Of a stretch of 64,000 nt of DNA, positions 18,322 through 26,804 are shown piece after piece. The stretch covers positions 142,515-206,514 of the forward strand of contig NZ_FNDC01000005.1 of NCBI RefSeq assembly GCF_900099655.1. Direction: 5' to 3'. Origin of the DNA: Planococcus glaciei (GTDB lineage Bacteria > Bacillota > Bacilli > Bacillales_A > Planococcaceae). Each line of letters opens with the position of its first letter. Within the stretch, counting starts at the first letter, position 1. The position numbers were made by a program, and so were the translations under genes. The notes under the pieces are model-generated. The model saw only the letters and a program-made list of their open reading frames with translations, had not been told where the DNA came from and did not search any database.

Positions 18322-19257
18322 TTAATTGAACGCAGCCATCACTTCGGCTACCAAATACGCTGCAAGCTTTGTGGTCTTGCCGTTCTCGTCAATTGTCGGA
18401 TTGACGTCGGAGATATCGAAGCTTTGCACTTTTGGGTTGGCGACGATGTGCCATAGCAATTGCCGCACGACGACTGGTTCAAGCCCGAACGGTGACGCGT
18501 CGACGATGCTCGGGGCATGGAACGATGATAGGGATTCCATGCAGAAGCTGACGATAATGTGGTCGTGCTTCTCGCAAAATGCATCGATGACGTTTTGCGT
18601 GCTTTGCAAGTCGCGCAGCGCAAGGTCTTCCGCAAGCACATACTGCGCGCCGAGCTTGTCAGCCTGATTGAATATGGCGCGCGTGTTGCCGAGCGGCTGG
18701 ACGCCGAGCACCAGGTAGCCGGCATTGTCATCCGACTCCAGGATCTGCTTGAACATCGTGCCGGCATGCGGGCGATCCGACTCCTGCAGATCGAAATTGG
18801 AATCGATGCTGATGATGCCGATTTTCGCATCAGCGCCGAAAAAGCGCCGCGCTCCCCAATAATGGCCGTAAGTGGTTTCGTGTCCGCCGCCGAGGATGAT
18901 CGGCGTCGATCCGCAGCGCAGCAAATTGCTGACGTGTTCGCCCAGTTCCCGCTGCGCTTTTTCCATCTTGCCATCTTTTTGCATCACGGTGCCGGAATCA
19001 ATAAGCGGGCGCCCGCCCAAATGATCGGGCAATTGCGCCAGCTGGCTCCGGATCTGGTCCGGTGCTTCGGCAGCTCCGGCCTGTCCGCCGCTGCGCTGGA
19101 CGCCTTCATCGCATTCAAAGCCGAGGATGGAAAAAGAGCCTTTCGGCGCCTCGATGCTGCTCACGAATTCGACGCTTTGGTGAAAGCGGAAACTATCCCG
19201 GTCTGACTCGCTGTCGATCGGTCCGTGCCAAAAATGCTTTCTCGGTAATTTATACAA
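18322..19257 (-). CDS. Arginase/formimidoylglutamase-family protein, altered metal site
   Basis: 311 residues from a TTG start (GAGGTG six bases upstream); a GTG three codons earlier is possible. The ureohydrolase fold is recognisable (ILGFECDEGVQRSGGQAGAAEAP, ILGGGHETTYGH, GLEPVV). GGGHE keeps the first metal-binding His, but the usual DAHxD reads DSNFD, and the usual S-x-D-x-D reads SFCME, so expected Mn ligands are replaced. No hut or arginine genes are near. It may be a HutG relative of changed activity or a non-catalytic homologue. Confidence 0.7.
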   Translation of the reverse strand: MYKLPRKHFWHGPIDSESDRDSFRFHQSVEFVSSIEAPKGSFSILGFECDEGVQRSGGQAGAAEAPDQIRSQLAQLPDHLGGRPLIDSGTVMQKDGKMEKAQRELGEHVSNLLRCGSTPIILGGGHETTYGHYWGARRFFGADAKIGIISIDSNFDLQESDRPHAGTMFKQILESDDNAGYLVLGVQPLGNTRAIFNQADKLGAQYVLAEDLALRDLQSTQNVIDAFCEKHDHIIVSFCMESLSSFHAPSIVDASPFGLEPVVVRQLLWHIVANPKVQSFDISDVNPTIDENGKTTKLAAYLVAEVMAAFN

Positions 19258-19360
19258 ATAGAACACCTCGAGTAAATATATTATAAAGCTTCATCTTCCT
19301 ATTGTAATGAATTTCAGGGAGCTGTGCATGAAAACATTCCCCAAACGGAAAAGAACAAAA

Positions 19361-19391
19361 AAGGAAAGCCGCCAATGCGGCGGCTTTCCTT
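19361..19391 (-). terminator. Terminator downstream of the HxlR gene
   Basis: AAGGAAAGCCGCC with GGCGGCTTTCCTT; minus-strand T run. Confidence 0.75.
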
Positions 19392-19440
19392 CTGATTTAT
19401 TTGGTCGATCTGCTTTTTGATTCAAAAAGAACCAATCCCA

Positions 19441-19779
19441 TTAAGAGGATTCCTTGTCAGTTTGGCGTTCGATTTCCATGTACTGCCGAGCCCATTGCTG
19501 CAAGGGCTGGAGGCTGTCTGCCAAAGCGCTGCCTTTTTCGGTCAGGCGATACATGGCTCCGGATGCACCGCTTTCCACGGCTTTCTCAACCAGGCCTTCT
19601 TCTGCAAGTTCGGAAAGCTTCAGCGACAGCGATCTGGAGGTAATGCCCTTGATGTCGCGCTTGATGTCCGAGAAACGCGCTGTCTGATTTTCACATAGCG
19701 ATAAATAATGGACGAGCTGTCCGGTCCATTTTTTCCCGAGCACCTGAAAAGACGCTTCTATATATGGAGAGACTTTCAT
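19441..19779 (-). CDS. HxlR-family transcriptional regulator
   Basis: 112 residues from ATG 19779 (AAGGAG, eight-base spacing). The winged helix carries HxlR signatures: VLGKKWTGQLVHYLS, RFSDIKRDIKGITSRSLSLKLSELAEEGLVEK, and YRLTEKGSAL. HxlR/YodB proteins often sense electrophiles or oxidants through an N-terminal Cys; the only Cys here is in the SLCENQ segment (about 28), a different position. A palindrome lies in its promoter, suggesting autoregulation. No obvious target is adjacent. Confidence 0.85.
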   Translation of the reverse strand: MKVSPYIEASFQVLGKKWTGQLVHYLSLCENQTARFSDIKRDIKGITSRSLSLKLSELAEEGLVEKAVESGASGAMYRLTEKGSALADSLQPLQQWARQYMEIERQTDKESS

Positions 19780-19824
19780 TTTTATCACTCCTTAACAAAA
19801 TTGCGAACACTTAAAGATAATCTA

Positions 19825-19841
19825 AGTATAAAAAGTATACT
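19825..19841. promoter_or_regulatory. Probable HxlR operator
   Basis: AGTATA and TATACT form an inverted repeat with a 5-base spacer, 45 bases upstream of the HxlR start. One arm also matches a -10 box on the minus strand. HxlR/YodB-type sites are AT-rich dyads of similar form. Confidence 0.45.
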
Positions 19842-19908
19842 ACTGGGGCGGAGTCAGATGAAAACGACCTCTTCCAAGTTTTGCACCCTGGAAAAGGCCT
19901 ATCCACTT

Positions 19909-20298
19909 TTACTCTTTTTCCGTCAAGAACGAAATGACCACAAACAACAGGAAAGCAAGCAAGAGCAATGATCCGCCGATGATGAACAGAATCATCACCA
20001 ATGTTTCATTCCAATTGAACGGATTCAAGTTGTAAATCCACATGCCGGCCGTTAAGCCGAATGCGCCGGCCATGGCGAGGACGCTGTGGACGGCAACCAA
20101 TTTCTTGTACTTGACCGTATAGACGCGGTAGAAAATGCCCCAGGCAAATACCGATAGCCAGCCGACGACTAAGATGTGGGCGTGGACGGGGCGCAGCGAA
20201 TAATCCATTTCGCCCGCCATTTGTGAACCAAGAAATGTGCCAATAAAGCCAAAAATGGCTGCGAACTGGATCAAGCGTAGACTCCAGGTTTTTTCCAT
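19909..20298 (-). CDS. Four-helix membrane protein related to heme-copper oxidase subunit I
   Basis: 129 residues from ATG 20298 (GGAGG eight bases before). Four TM helices. RPVHAHILVVGWLSVFAWG (about 37-55) resembles the helix of CcoN/NorB-type oxidase subunit I that carries a heme-ligating His. It is only about a quarter of a full subunit I and cannot be an oxidase alone. Such short proteins are often annotated as cytochrome-c oxidase. It may bind heme; it lies next to an HssRS-like two-component system, so heme sensing or handling is an attractive inference. Confidence 0.6.
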   Translation of the reverse strand: MEKTWSLRLIQFAAIFGFIGTFLGSQMAGEMDYSLRPVHAHILVVGWLSVFAWGIFYRVYTVKYKKLVAVHSVLAMAGAFGLTAGMWIYNLNPFNWNETLVMILFIIGGSLLLLAFLLFVVISFLTEKE

Positions 20299-20317
20299 AG
20301 TAAGAACCTCCAGTAAG

Positions 20318-21709
20318 TTAATGTTTCGTTTCCGGAGACGGGAAGGTGATGGTAAATTCGCTTCCTTCTCCGGAGTGGCTTTGGACTCCGATCGTTCCGC
20401 CGTGCAGCGTGACAATTTGCTGGACGATGGACAAACCGAGCCCGGTGCCGTCGTTTTTGCGTGCCGCATCAACGCGGTAAAAGCGCTCGAACAGCTGCGG
20501 GATGGCGTCTTCCGCAATGCCGATGCCGCTGTCTTTGAACGACACCGCTATCCCATTATCAGTCGAACGCAAGTTGATTTCAATACTGCCGCCGGGTTTA
20601 TTGTACTTGATGGCATTGGTCAGCAGGTTGTCCCAGACGTTTTGGAGCAGTTCCGCATCCCCGTGGAATAAAACCGGGGCCAGCTTGTATGAGATGTCGA
20701 TGTCTTCCTCTTCCAGGCGCCAGCGGTATTTCTGGATAACGCTTTTCAGACTTTCATCGAGGCGAAACTCGGCAGCTTTCATCGGGTAGGCGCCTTGGTC
20801 AAGCGAAGTCAGCAGCAGCAATTGCCGCGTCAGGCTGGACAGCCGTTTCGCTTCCTGGTCGATGATCGACGTGTAGGCGAGGCGGTCGCTGTCTGACAGG
20901 TCCGGCGACTTTAACAGGTCTGCATAGCCCTGGATGTTCATGAGCGGCGACTGGAAATCGTGCGAGACGTTATTGATGAACGATTTCCGCGCGAGATCGT
21001 TGTGCTTCAATTGCGTCTGCATCAAGTTGAAGCTTTCCGACAGCTGGCCGATCTCGTCGTTGCGCTTGATTTCCAGCGGGTAGCTGTAGTTTTCGCGTGC
21101 AATGTAGCGGGTCGCTTCGGTCAATTGGACAATCGGGCGTGTCAATTGGCGGGCCATCCAGATCATGCCAAGAATGCTGACAATGCCGATGGCGCCGACA
21201 AACCCGATCAGGACGGCGTGGATATCGGTCGCGACAAGTTTCGTGTCCTGCCGGATGAAAAGTCCGTAGGTTTCATCCTCAAACGTAAACGGCACCCCGA
21301 CCGTGTTATGAAGCTTGTTCGAGAAATGGGAAATCATGAAAATTTTGCCCGAAAAATCATCCAGGCCGGTATACATTACGCCGTCGGATATGACGCGATC
21401 GGCTTCCTGCGGCAACGCTGTGTCGTCAAACGCGTCCCCGTAAAAGGTTTTCCCGCCGCTGCTGTCGACGACCGCAATCTGGTAGCCGAGCTTCGCCACC
21501 GCTTCCAAGTACCGGTCAAAGCTTTCTTTCGAATACGGCACATAATTGACCGTCGACACAATTTCTCCTGCGACGGCTATGTTTTTCTCAATTTCCTGTT
21601 CTTTTGTGACCGTCAAATAGAAAAAGTTGGCGATGGCAAAGCCGATCAAAATGGAAATGGCCAGGATGAACAGCGTAGAAACGATAAATTGGCGGTACAG
21701 CGACTTCAT
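20318..21709 (-). CDS. Sensor histidine kinase, HssS-like
   Basis: 463 residues: TM1 at 8-30, an extracellular sensor of about 130 residues containing a GYQIAVVDSSGGKTFYG stretch that resembles the heme sensor HssS, TM2 at about 165-187, HAMP, a dimerisation H-box NVSHDFQSPL with His250, and an HATPase domain (NLLTNAIKYN, DSGIGI, GTGLGLSI). It overlaps the response regulator stop/start by four bases. The ligand is unproven; heme is suggested only by similarity. Confidence 0.85.
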   Translation of the reverse strand: MKSLYRQFIVSTLFILAISILIGFAIANFFYLTVTKEQEIEKNIAVAGEIVSTVNYVPYSKESFDRYLEAVAKLGYQIAVVDSSGGKTFYGDAFDDTALPQEADRVISDGVMYTGLDDFSGKIFMISHFSNKLHNTVGVPFTFEDETYGLFIRQDTKLVATDIHAVLIGFVGAIGIVSILGMIWMARQLTRPIVQLTEATRYIARENYSYPLEIKRNDEIGQLSESFNLMQTQLKHNDLARKSFINNVSHDFQSPLMNIQGYADLLKSPDLSDSDRLAYTSIIDQEAKRLSSLTRQLLLLTSLDQGAYPMKAAEFRLDESLKSVIQKYRWRLEEEDIDISYKLAPVLFHGDAELLQNVWDNLLTNAIKYNKPGGSIEINLRSTDNGIAVSFKDSGIGIAEDAIPQLFERFYRVDAARKNDGTGLGLSIVQQIVTLHGGTIGVQSHSGEGSEFTITFPSPETKH

Positions 21710-22377
21710 TTCGGCGCCTCGAGTTTATAGCCGATGCCGCGCAGTGTATGGATTTCGACATTGGCGCCGTAGCGCTTCAGCCGGTCCCGTATACGGTTGA
21801 TATGGGTGTTCAAGGTCATTTCATTGCCTTCGTTGTCTTCGCCCCAAACCTGTTCCATCAACAGGCTGCGGGGCGTCGCCATATTGGCGCGCGCCGCCAG
21901 GACCGACAGGATTTCGAATTCCTTCAGCGGCAGGATCAAAGTTTCATGGTCGATGGCCACTTCGAAATTGCGGCGGTTGATCGACAGATTGCCGGCGTTC
22001 AGATTTTCCTGCAGGGAACGCTCGGAACGCCGGAGTACGACTGCGACGCGGAACAACAGCTCGCGCGGTTCAAACGGTTTGACCATATAATCTTCGGACC
22101 CGGACAGGAAGCCTTTTTCCTTGTCGTCAAGCTGCCCCTTTGCCGTCAGCAGAATTACCGGGATCTCCAGCTCCTGCGTCAGGATTCGGGTCAATTCAAA
22201 CCCATCCATTCCGGGCATCATGACGTCGACAATGGCCAAGTCGACGGTGAGCTCTTCAAGCAGCAGGAGCGCCTGTTCCGCGTCACTTGCCTTGTAGACG
22301 GTATAGCCTTCCTTGCCGAGATGAATCGCGACCAGCTGCTGAATATAAAGGTCGTCGTCCACGACGAGTATTTTCAT
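21706..22377 (-). CDS. OmpR/PhoB-family response regulator, HssR-like
   Basis: 223 residues: receiver domain with phospho-acceptor Asp51 (LAIVDVMMPGMDG), Lys in the VKPFEP motif, and a C-terminal winged helix (NTHINRIRDRLKRYGANVEI, RGIGYKLE). The stretch DKEKGFLSGSEDYMVKPFE resembles staphylococcal HssR. It is co-transcribed with the kinase. HssR normally activates a heme exporter; here the neighbour is an MMPL exporter, separated by a terminator. Confidence 0.88.
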   Translation of the reverse strand: MKILVVDDDLYIQQLVAIHLGKEGYTVYKASDAEQALLLLEELTVDLAIVDVMMPGMDGFELTRILTQELEIPVILLTAKGQLDDKEKGFLSGSEDYMVKPFEPRELLFRVAVVLRRSERSLQENLNAGNLSINRRNFEVAIDHETLILPLKEFEILSVLAARANMATPRSLLMEQVWGEDNEGNEMTLNTHINRIRDRLKRYGANVEIHTLRGIGYKLEAPK

Positions 22378-22398
22378 TGGAATTCCTCCCCATCAATA

Positions 22399-22432
22399 GA
22401 AAGCCCGGCATAATTGGTAGCCGGGCTATCAG
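22399..22432 (-). terminator. Terminator between MMPL gene and two-component system
   Basis: AGCCCGGC pairs with GCCGGGCT, with T residues on the minus strand. It limits read-through from the exporter into the regulator genes. Confidence 0.7.
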
Positions 22433-22452
22433 CTCATTCCATTATGCAGGGT

Positions 22453-24552
22453 TTACTTGTCTTTTTCAAAAAACAAAATCAGGGCCGGAAGCAGCATGCC
22501 GCGCACGAGGAACGTATCGATCAGGATCCCAATGGATACCATAAAGCCAAAGACGAACAAATCGGCGATCGGCATCGTCGTAAGGGCTGCGAATGTTGCC
22601 GCCAGGATGATTCCGGCGCTTGAAATCACGCCGCCGGTATTGCGGATCGCCACTTCGAGCGCGTCTTTCACTTTGCGGGTTTTCCGCTCTTCCATAAAGC
22701 GCGATACCAGGATGATGTTGTAGTCAATGCCGAGTGCGACCAGGAAGATGAACGCATAGACCGGCACGCGCGTACTGATGGCATCAAACCCGAACAGCAC
22801 ATCGATAAGGAAAATTCCCAAGCCTAGCGCTGATACATAAGAGAATAGGATCGTTGCCATCATATAGAACGGCATTTTCCATGAACGGGTCAGGACAAAC
22901 AAGAGCACCAGAATCAAAATCGTTTCAAGCGCTACGATTTTGTAGATGTCGCTGTTGTTGACATTGCGTTCGTCCACCAGTTTTGGCGTAATGCCGCCGA
23001 AATGCGTTTCGCCGTCAATTCCCGCTTCTTCAAGAAGGGCTGCACTGTCATCCCGCAAGTTTTCTACGAAATCAAGCGCTTCTGTTGTATACGGGTTAAT
23101 GGATAAGGCTAAGTTGTATTTCACGGCTTCGCCGTTTTCGGTTTGGCCGGAAAGACGGGCAGAGGCAATTTCGTCGTAAGCTGTCAATTGCTCAGAAAGA
23201 GCAGCAGCTGCTTCTTCCGAAATCGGCTCATCGCTGACGACCAATAAAGTAGAAGGCGCGATTTCGCCTTTTTCGAATTTCTCTTCGACAATTTCATAGC
23301 CGACGCGTGATGGCATATCATCCGGGAATGATTTCACGGTGTCGAATTCAAATTCCAGGTTGATAACATTGATGGCCGAGATGATCATCAAAATTGCGAC
23401 AAGGCCACCGGACAATACAGGTTTGTTGACGACAAATTTCGCAACTGGCCCCCAGATGCCGTGCTTGACGTTTTTCGCGTCGCCGTATTTCGGCACTTTC
23501 GGCCAGAACGCTTTACGGCCGAACAGTGTGAAGAGTGCTGGCACTAATGTAATCGACGCAATCATGATGACAAATACCGCAGTCCCGAAAATCGGTGCGA
23601 AGTTCGCGTAGTCGCGGAAGTCCGCAAAGAATAGGACAAGCATTGCTGCAAGTACGGTGCCGCCTGCGAAGAAGACCGGTTCACCGGTTGCGCGCATGGC
23701 GTATTTCATCGCTTCGTATTTGCTTTCATAATGGTTCAGTTCTTCGCGATAGCGGGAGAACACGAACAGGGAGTAATCGATGACGGCTGCGAACAACAAA
23801 ATGCTCATAATCGACGTCGTCTGGCTTGTCAGTTCCAAGCCGCCTTTGCCCATGAAGGCAAGAATCTGGTTGACCACTTGATAGACAATCGCCGTTGCCA
23901 ACAGCGGAATAATGGCAAGTAATGGTGAACGGTAAATCACGATCAACAGAACCAGGATAATCAAAACAGTCGCGATCAAGAGCACGAAGTCCGCTTCTTC
24001 AAACAGTTTCACCGTATCGCCTGCAATGCCGGCCGGTCCTGTGATGTAGAATTCCATGTTGTCAAAATCAGCGGCAATGTCGCTGCCAATTTCGGAAGCT
24101 TCATCGTTGATCTCCGCGAAGTCGGCGCTGCCAAGCCCTGCTTGGAGCGTCATCGGGATGATCATCGTCGTGTTGTCTTCGGAATAAAAGCCTGCCAAAG
24201 CAGGGGGCGGAAGCTGGCTGATGTCGACAATCGAGTCGATGCCTTCAATCTTAGCGTCCGTAATGCCTGCCAGGATGTCCTGGACGGCTGTTAAATCGAC
24301 GTCGCCTTCCGCGTTATGGAAGACGAGGATGCCGGGGGTTCCCTGGTCATCCGGGAAATACTCTTTCAGTTTCTGGTCCGCGATGATCGACTGTGCGTCA
24401 TCCGGCAGCGACTGGAAGTTTGCGACTTTGTAGTCGTTCAGACTGGGTCCGAATGTCAAGACGACTGCGAGAACGATCCAGGCAATGATGGTGATCCACA
24501 TGCCGCGTTTCGTGGAGACCCAGTCGGTGATCGGGTTTAAGAACTTATTCAT
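22453..24552 (-). CDS. MMPL/RND-family exporter
   Basis: 699 residues from ATG 24552 (GAGGAG with 8-base spacing; the GTG three codons earlier abuts the site). There are twelve TM helices in two repeats, each with a large extracellular loop, and the MMPL motif in both halves (AAVIDYSLFVFSRYREE and ALGIDYNIILVSRFMEE). The length matches B. subtilis YdgH-type proteins. It uses proton motive force to export lipids or drugs. A perfect palindrome overlaps its promoter, which points to a TetR-like repressor encoded elsewhere. Confidence 0.9.
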   Translation of the reverse strand: MNKFLNPITDWVSTKRGMWITIIAWIVLAVVLTFGPSLNDYKVANFQSLPDDAQSIIADQKLKEYFPDDQGTPGILVFHNAEGDVDLTAVQDILAGITDAKIEGIDSIVDISQLPPPALAGFYSEDNTTMIIPMTLQAGLGSADFAEINDEASEIGSDIAADFDNMEFYITGPAGIAGDTVKLFEEADFVLLIATVLIILVLLIVIYRSPLLAIIPLLATAIVYQVVNQILAFMGKGGLELTSQTTSIMSILLFAAVIDYSLFVFSRYREELNHYESKYEAMKYAMRATGEPVFFAGGTVLAAMLVLFFADFRDYANFAPIFGTAVFVIMIASITLVPALFTLFGRKAFWPKVPKYGDAKNVKHGIWGPVAKFVVNKPVLSGGLVAILMIISAINVINLEFEFDTVKSFPDDMPSRVGYEIVEEKFEKGEIAPSTLLVVSDEPISEEAAAALSEQLTAYDEIASARLSGQTENGEAVKYNLALSINPYTTEALDFVENLRDDSAALLEEAGIDGETHFGGITPKLVDERNVNNSDIYKIVALETILILVLLFVLTRSWKMPFYMMATILFSYVSALGLGIFLIDVLFGFDAISTRVPVYAFIFLVALGIDYNIILVSRFMEERKTRKVKDALEVAIRNTGGVISSAGIILAATFAALTTMPIADLFVFGFMVSIGILIDTFLVRGMLLPALILFFEKDK

Positions 24553-24587
24553 GTTTGCCACTCCTCTTTTAGTTTAAAAATGATACC

Positions 24588-24604
24588 TCCGTTATGATAA
24601 CGGA
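24588..24604. promoter_or_regulatory. Perfect 17-bp operator-like palindrome before MMPL gene
   Basis: TCCGTTAT-G-ATAACGGA is a perfect dyad with eight-base arms. It overlaps the likely -10 region; a TTGATA -35 is at 24626-24621 on the minus strand. This form is typical of a TetR-family operator. Confidence 0.6.
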
Positions 24605-24689
24605 CGAATATAAATTGAATATCAATTTTTGATGGCAGGAGTTTGAACAGTTGTGTGGCTCCAGCGAATTCATCCGGCTGTTAACTTGG

Positions 24690-24810
24690 ACCGAACGTAT
24701 TTTAACCTTTATCGAGCGTATTTTAACCTTTATCGAGCGTATTTTAACCTTTATCGAGCATATTTTAACCTTTACTGAGCGTATTTCCGGAAAACCGGCC
24801 GTATTTTTTA
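24690..24810. repeat. 21-bp-period array, GAGCGTATT type, copy B
   Basis: Units of GAGCGTATTTTAACC plus six more bases. Core positions (AGCGTA or one-mismatch forms) are 24694, 24715, 24736, 24757 and 24778, exactly 21 apart, with a decayed sixth near 24798. Internal units are nearly identical. In the plus frame they read as LTFIERI heptads, but the ribosome site for the following gene is far downstream, so this is intergenic DNA. Confidence 0.88.
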
Positions 24811-24941
24811 GTGCGGGCCTAAAAGGTGCGCCGGTATTGGGTAACCAGGGTTCCAGAGGCTTCTTTCAAATTCGGCGAAATGCTATAATGCAGGTAAATA
24901 AAGCTTCGACAATAGAGTTTATCTCGAAAGGAGAGAGCGGA

Positions 24942-25559
24942 ATGAGCGGAATGAGCGTGAAGGAAGTGCTGTTTGTGGTGTTGGAGGAGTATGCGGATTG
25001 GGAAGCGGCGTCAATTGCTGCGGCGTTGAACGAAGAACCGGAAACGGGCGAGCGGAAATACCGAGTGAAGACGGTGTCGCTTTCGAAAGATCCGGTAACG
25101 TCGATTGGCGGGTTCCGAGTGGTGCCGGATTATACGGTGGACGAAGTGGGCAACGATTTTGCGGGGCTCGTGTTAATCGGCGGGAATTCGTGGCATAAAG
25201 AGGAGAGCAAGGCGGTCATGGCGCTGGTGCAAAAGGCGCTCGATGCCCATAAAGTCCTCGGTGCCATTTGCGGGGCAACGGAATTTCTTGGCATGAACGG
25301 CGTTTTGAATAATATTCAGCATACGGGCAACCGTTTGGATGAACTACAGGAAGCGGCTGGCGAAAATTACACGAATGCAGCCCGTTATGTGGAGCAGCAG
25401 GCAGTCCGTGACGGCAACATCATCACCGCAAACGGCTCGGCGTTCCTGGAATTCGGCAAAGAAGTGATGACGGCGCTCGAGTCGGCTCCGCAAGAAGAAA
25501 TTGACGAATGGTATGAGTTTTTCAAGAGCGGGTATTATGAGTTTATGCAAAATAAGTAA
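24942..25559 (+). CDS. DJ-1/PfpI (class I glutamine amidotransferase-like) protein
   Basis: 205 residues from ATG 24942 (AAAGGAG eight bases upstream). The DJ-1/PfpI fold has a nucleophile elbow AICGATEFLG with Cys near 105, preceded by LVLIGGNSWHKEES. The family includes glyoxalase/deglycase-like and stress proteins. A longer in-frame extension upstream would translate the 21-bp repeat array and lacks a ribosome site, so it is rejected. It is monocistronic. Confidence 0.85.
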   Translation: MSGMSVKEVLFVVLEEYADWEAASIAAALNEEPETGERKYRVKTVSLSKDPVTSIGGFRVVPDYTVDEVGNDFAGLVLIGGNSWHKEESKAVMALVQKALDAHKVLGAICGATEFLGMNGVLNNIQHTGNRLDELQEAAGENYTNAARYVEQQAVRDGNIITANGSAFLEFGKEVMTALESAPQEEIDEWYEFFKSGYYEFMQNK

Positions 25560-25565
25560 GGGCTG

Positions 25566-25596
25566 AACCGTAGTCGCTGGGCTGCGGTTTTTTAGG
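25566..25596 (+). terminator. Terminator after DJ-1 gene
   Basis: AACCGTAG with CTGCGGTT followed by TTTTTT. Confidence 0.7.
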
Positions 25597-25704
25597 CCAA
25601 ATTTAAATGATAAACGCCGAATTCATCCATCAAGGCGATTGTTTACGCGTTATCAAGGTTATCCGATATTCATTCCCAAGACGATTTTCCGAAGGGGTGG
25701 GGCC

Positions 25705-26445
25705 ATGTTTATTCCAAGTCTGCTTGTCATCATCGGTTTTATGATTGTGCACATCTTTACGAATGCCATCAAGCGCTTGGAGAAGCGGATGACGAACCGG
25801 CTTGTGTCGCTCGTTTCGGGCGGCTCCATCGCTTACGTTTTGCTGCATCTGGTGCCCGAACTGACGCATTACCAGGACGTTGCACATGAAGCGGCCTTGG
25901 TTCCCTGGCTTGAAAAAGTGGACTATGTGACGTATATGTCGGCGCTGCTCGGTGTCGCGGTTTTTTACGGCATCAATCAGTTGAGCGAGAAATCCGAGCG
26001 GGAAAACCGGCGGAAAGAGAATCTGACGCGGCCATCCGTGTCGGTCTTCGCTCTTGAAATCAGCGCTTTTGCTTTGTACAATGGTTTGATCGGCTATTTG
26101 CTTCAGGAGCTGAGCGGCGACAATATTGCTGCTTATGTGGTTTACTTTATCGTCTTTTCGTTCCATTTTATCGCCAATAACCGCATTCTCCATTTGACGC
26201 ACGAAGACCTCTATACGCGGATCGGGAGATGGGTGCTGGCTTTTTCAGTTTTAACCGGATGGATTCTATACGAGGTGACGCATGCCAGTGACTTGACCTT
26301 AGCGTTCATGTCGTCGTTTCTGACGGGCGGTGTGGTCTTGAACATCCTGAACGACGAACTGCCGGAAGAACGGGAAAGCAGTTTTCCCGCGTTTATCGTA
26401 GGCATGATCTTTATCGCGGTTTTGCTGCAAGTGATTATTGTATGA
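25705..26445 (+). CDS. Seven-TM membrane protein, distantly ZIP-like
   Basis: 246 residues from ATG 25705 (AAGGGG upstream). About seven TM helices. SGGSIAYVLLHLVPEL near 38-53 and GGVVLNILNDELPEE near 211-225 resemble the metal-binding helices of ZIP transporters (HxxPE-like and GGxxxxxxxExLPE). Internal His residues (SFHFIANNRILHLTHED) could bind metal. Assignment to ZIP is only suggestive; it could be an uncharacterised conserved membrane protein. Confidence 0.55.
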   Translation: MFIPSLLVIIGFMIVHIFTNAIKRLEKRMTNRLVSLVSGGSIAYVLLHLVPELTHYQDVAHEAALVPWLEKVDYVTYMSALLGVAVFYGINQLSEKSERENRRKENLTRPSVSVFALEISAFALYNGLIGYLLQELSGDNIAAYVVYFIVFSFHFIANNRILHLTHEDLYTRIGRWVLAFSVLTGWILYEVTHASDLTLAFMSSFLTGGVVLNILNDELPEERESSFPAFIVGMIFIAVLLQVIIV

Positions 26446-26457
26446 ATGAAGAACAGT

Positions 26458-26487
26458 AAAACCGCAGTCCAGTGGCTGCGGTTTTAG
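26458..26487. terminator. Bidirectional terminator
   Basis: AAAACCGCAG with CTGCGGTTTT between convergent genes. Confidence 0.7.
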
Positions 26488-26503
26488 TATGAGTTTTTAT
26501 GGT

Positions 26504-26779
26504 TCAACGCAAAGCCCGCTGCGCCAAATGTTCATCTTCCTTTGTTACATAAAAATCGTATTGCGCATTGTTGATCTCCGCGTTTTTCGCAAACGGCACG
26601 GCGCTTCGTTCGCCGCCGCCAAAAGCCATATCCATCATGCTGATATTTGATTTCCGCACAACGTCAAAGGAAATACCGTGCGCGCTGAATTTACTGGCGG
26701 CGCTATAATACCGTTCGTTGCCGAACGCAGTGTGGACCAGGCATTTCTTTTTCATGAACAAAAAGCGAATCAATCCCAT
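26504..26779 (-). CDS. Hypothetical small protein, DUF2007-like ending
   Basis: 91 residues from ATG 26779 (AAGGGG ten bases upstream). The core MKKKCLVHTAFGNERYYSAA and the C-terminus YDFYVTKEDEHLAQRAL recall small proteins with a DUF2007-type signal-transducing fold, but the match is by impression only. It is the second gene of a two-gene unit behind the small membrane protein at 26805. Confidence 0.55.
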   Translation of the reverse strand: MGLIRFLFMKKKCLVHTAFGNERYYSAASKFSAHGISFDVVRKSNISMMDMAFGGGERSAVPFAKNAEINNAQYDFYVTKEDEHLAQRALR

Positions 26780-26804
26780 CCCGACCAAGCCCCTTTCTGA
26801 AAAA

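Noticed and set aside
18139..24810. The 21-bp arrays considered as CRISPR repeats
   Set aside because: Units are contiguous with a 21-base period, with no spacer-length unique sequences and no cas genes.
24651..24941. An N-terminal extension of the DJ-1/PfpI protein through LTFIERI repeats
   Set aside because: A strong AAAGGAG and the family's normal N-terminus place the start at 24942; the extension is the intergenic 21-bp array.
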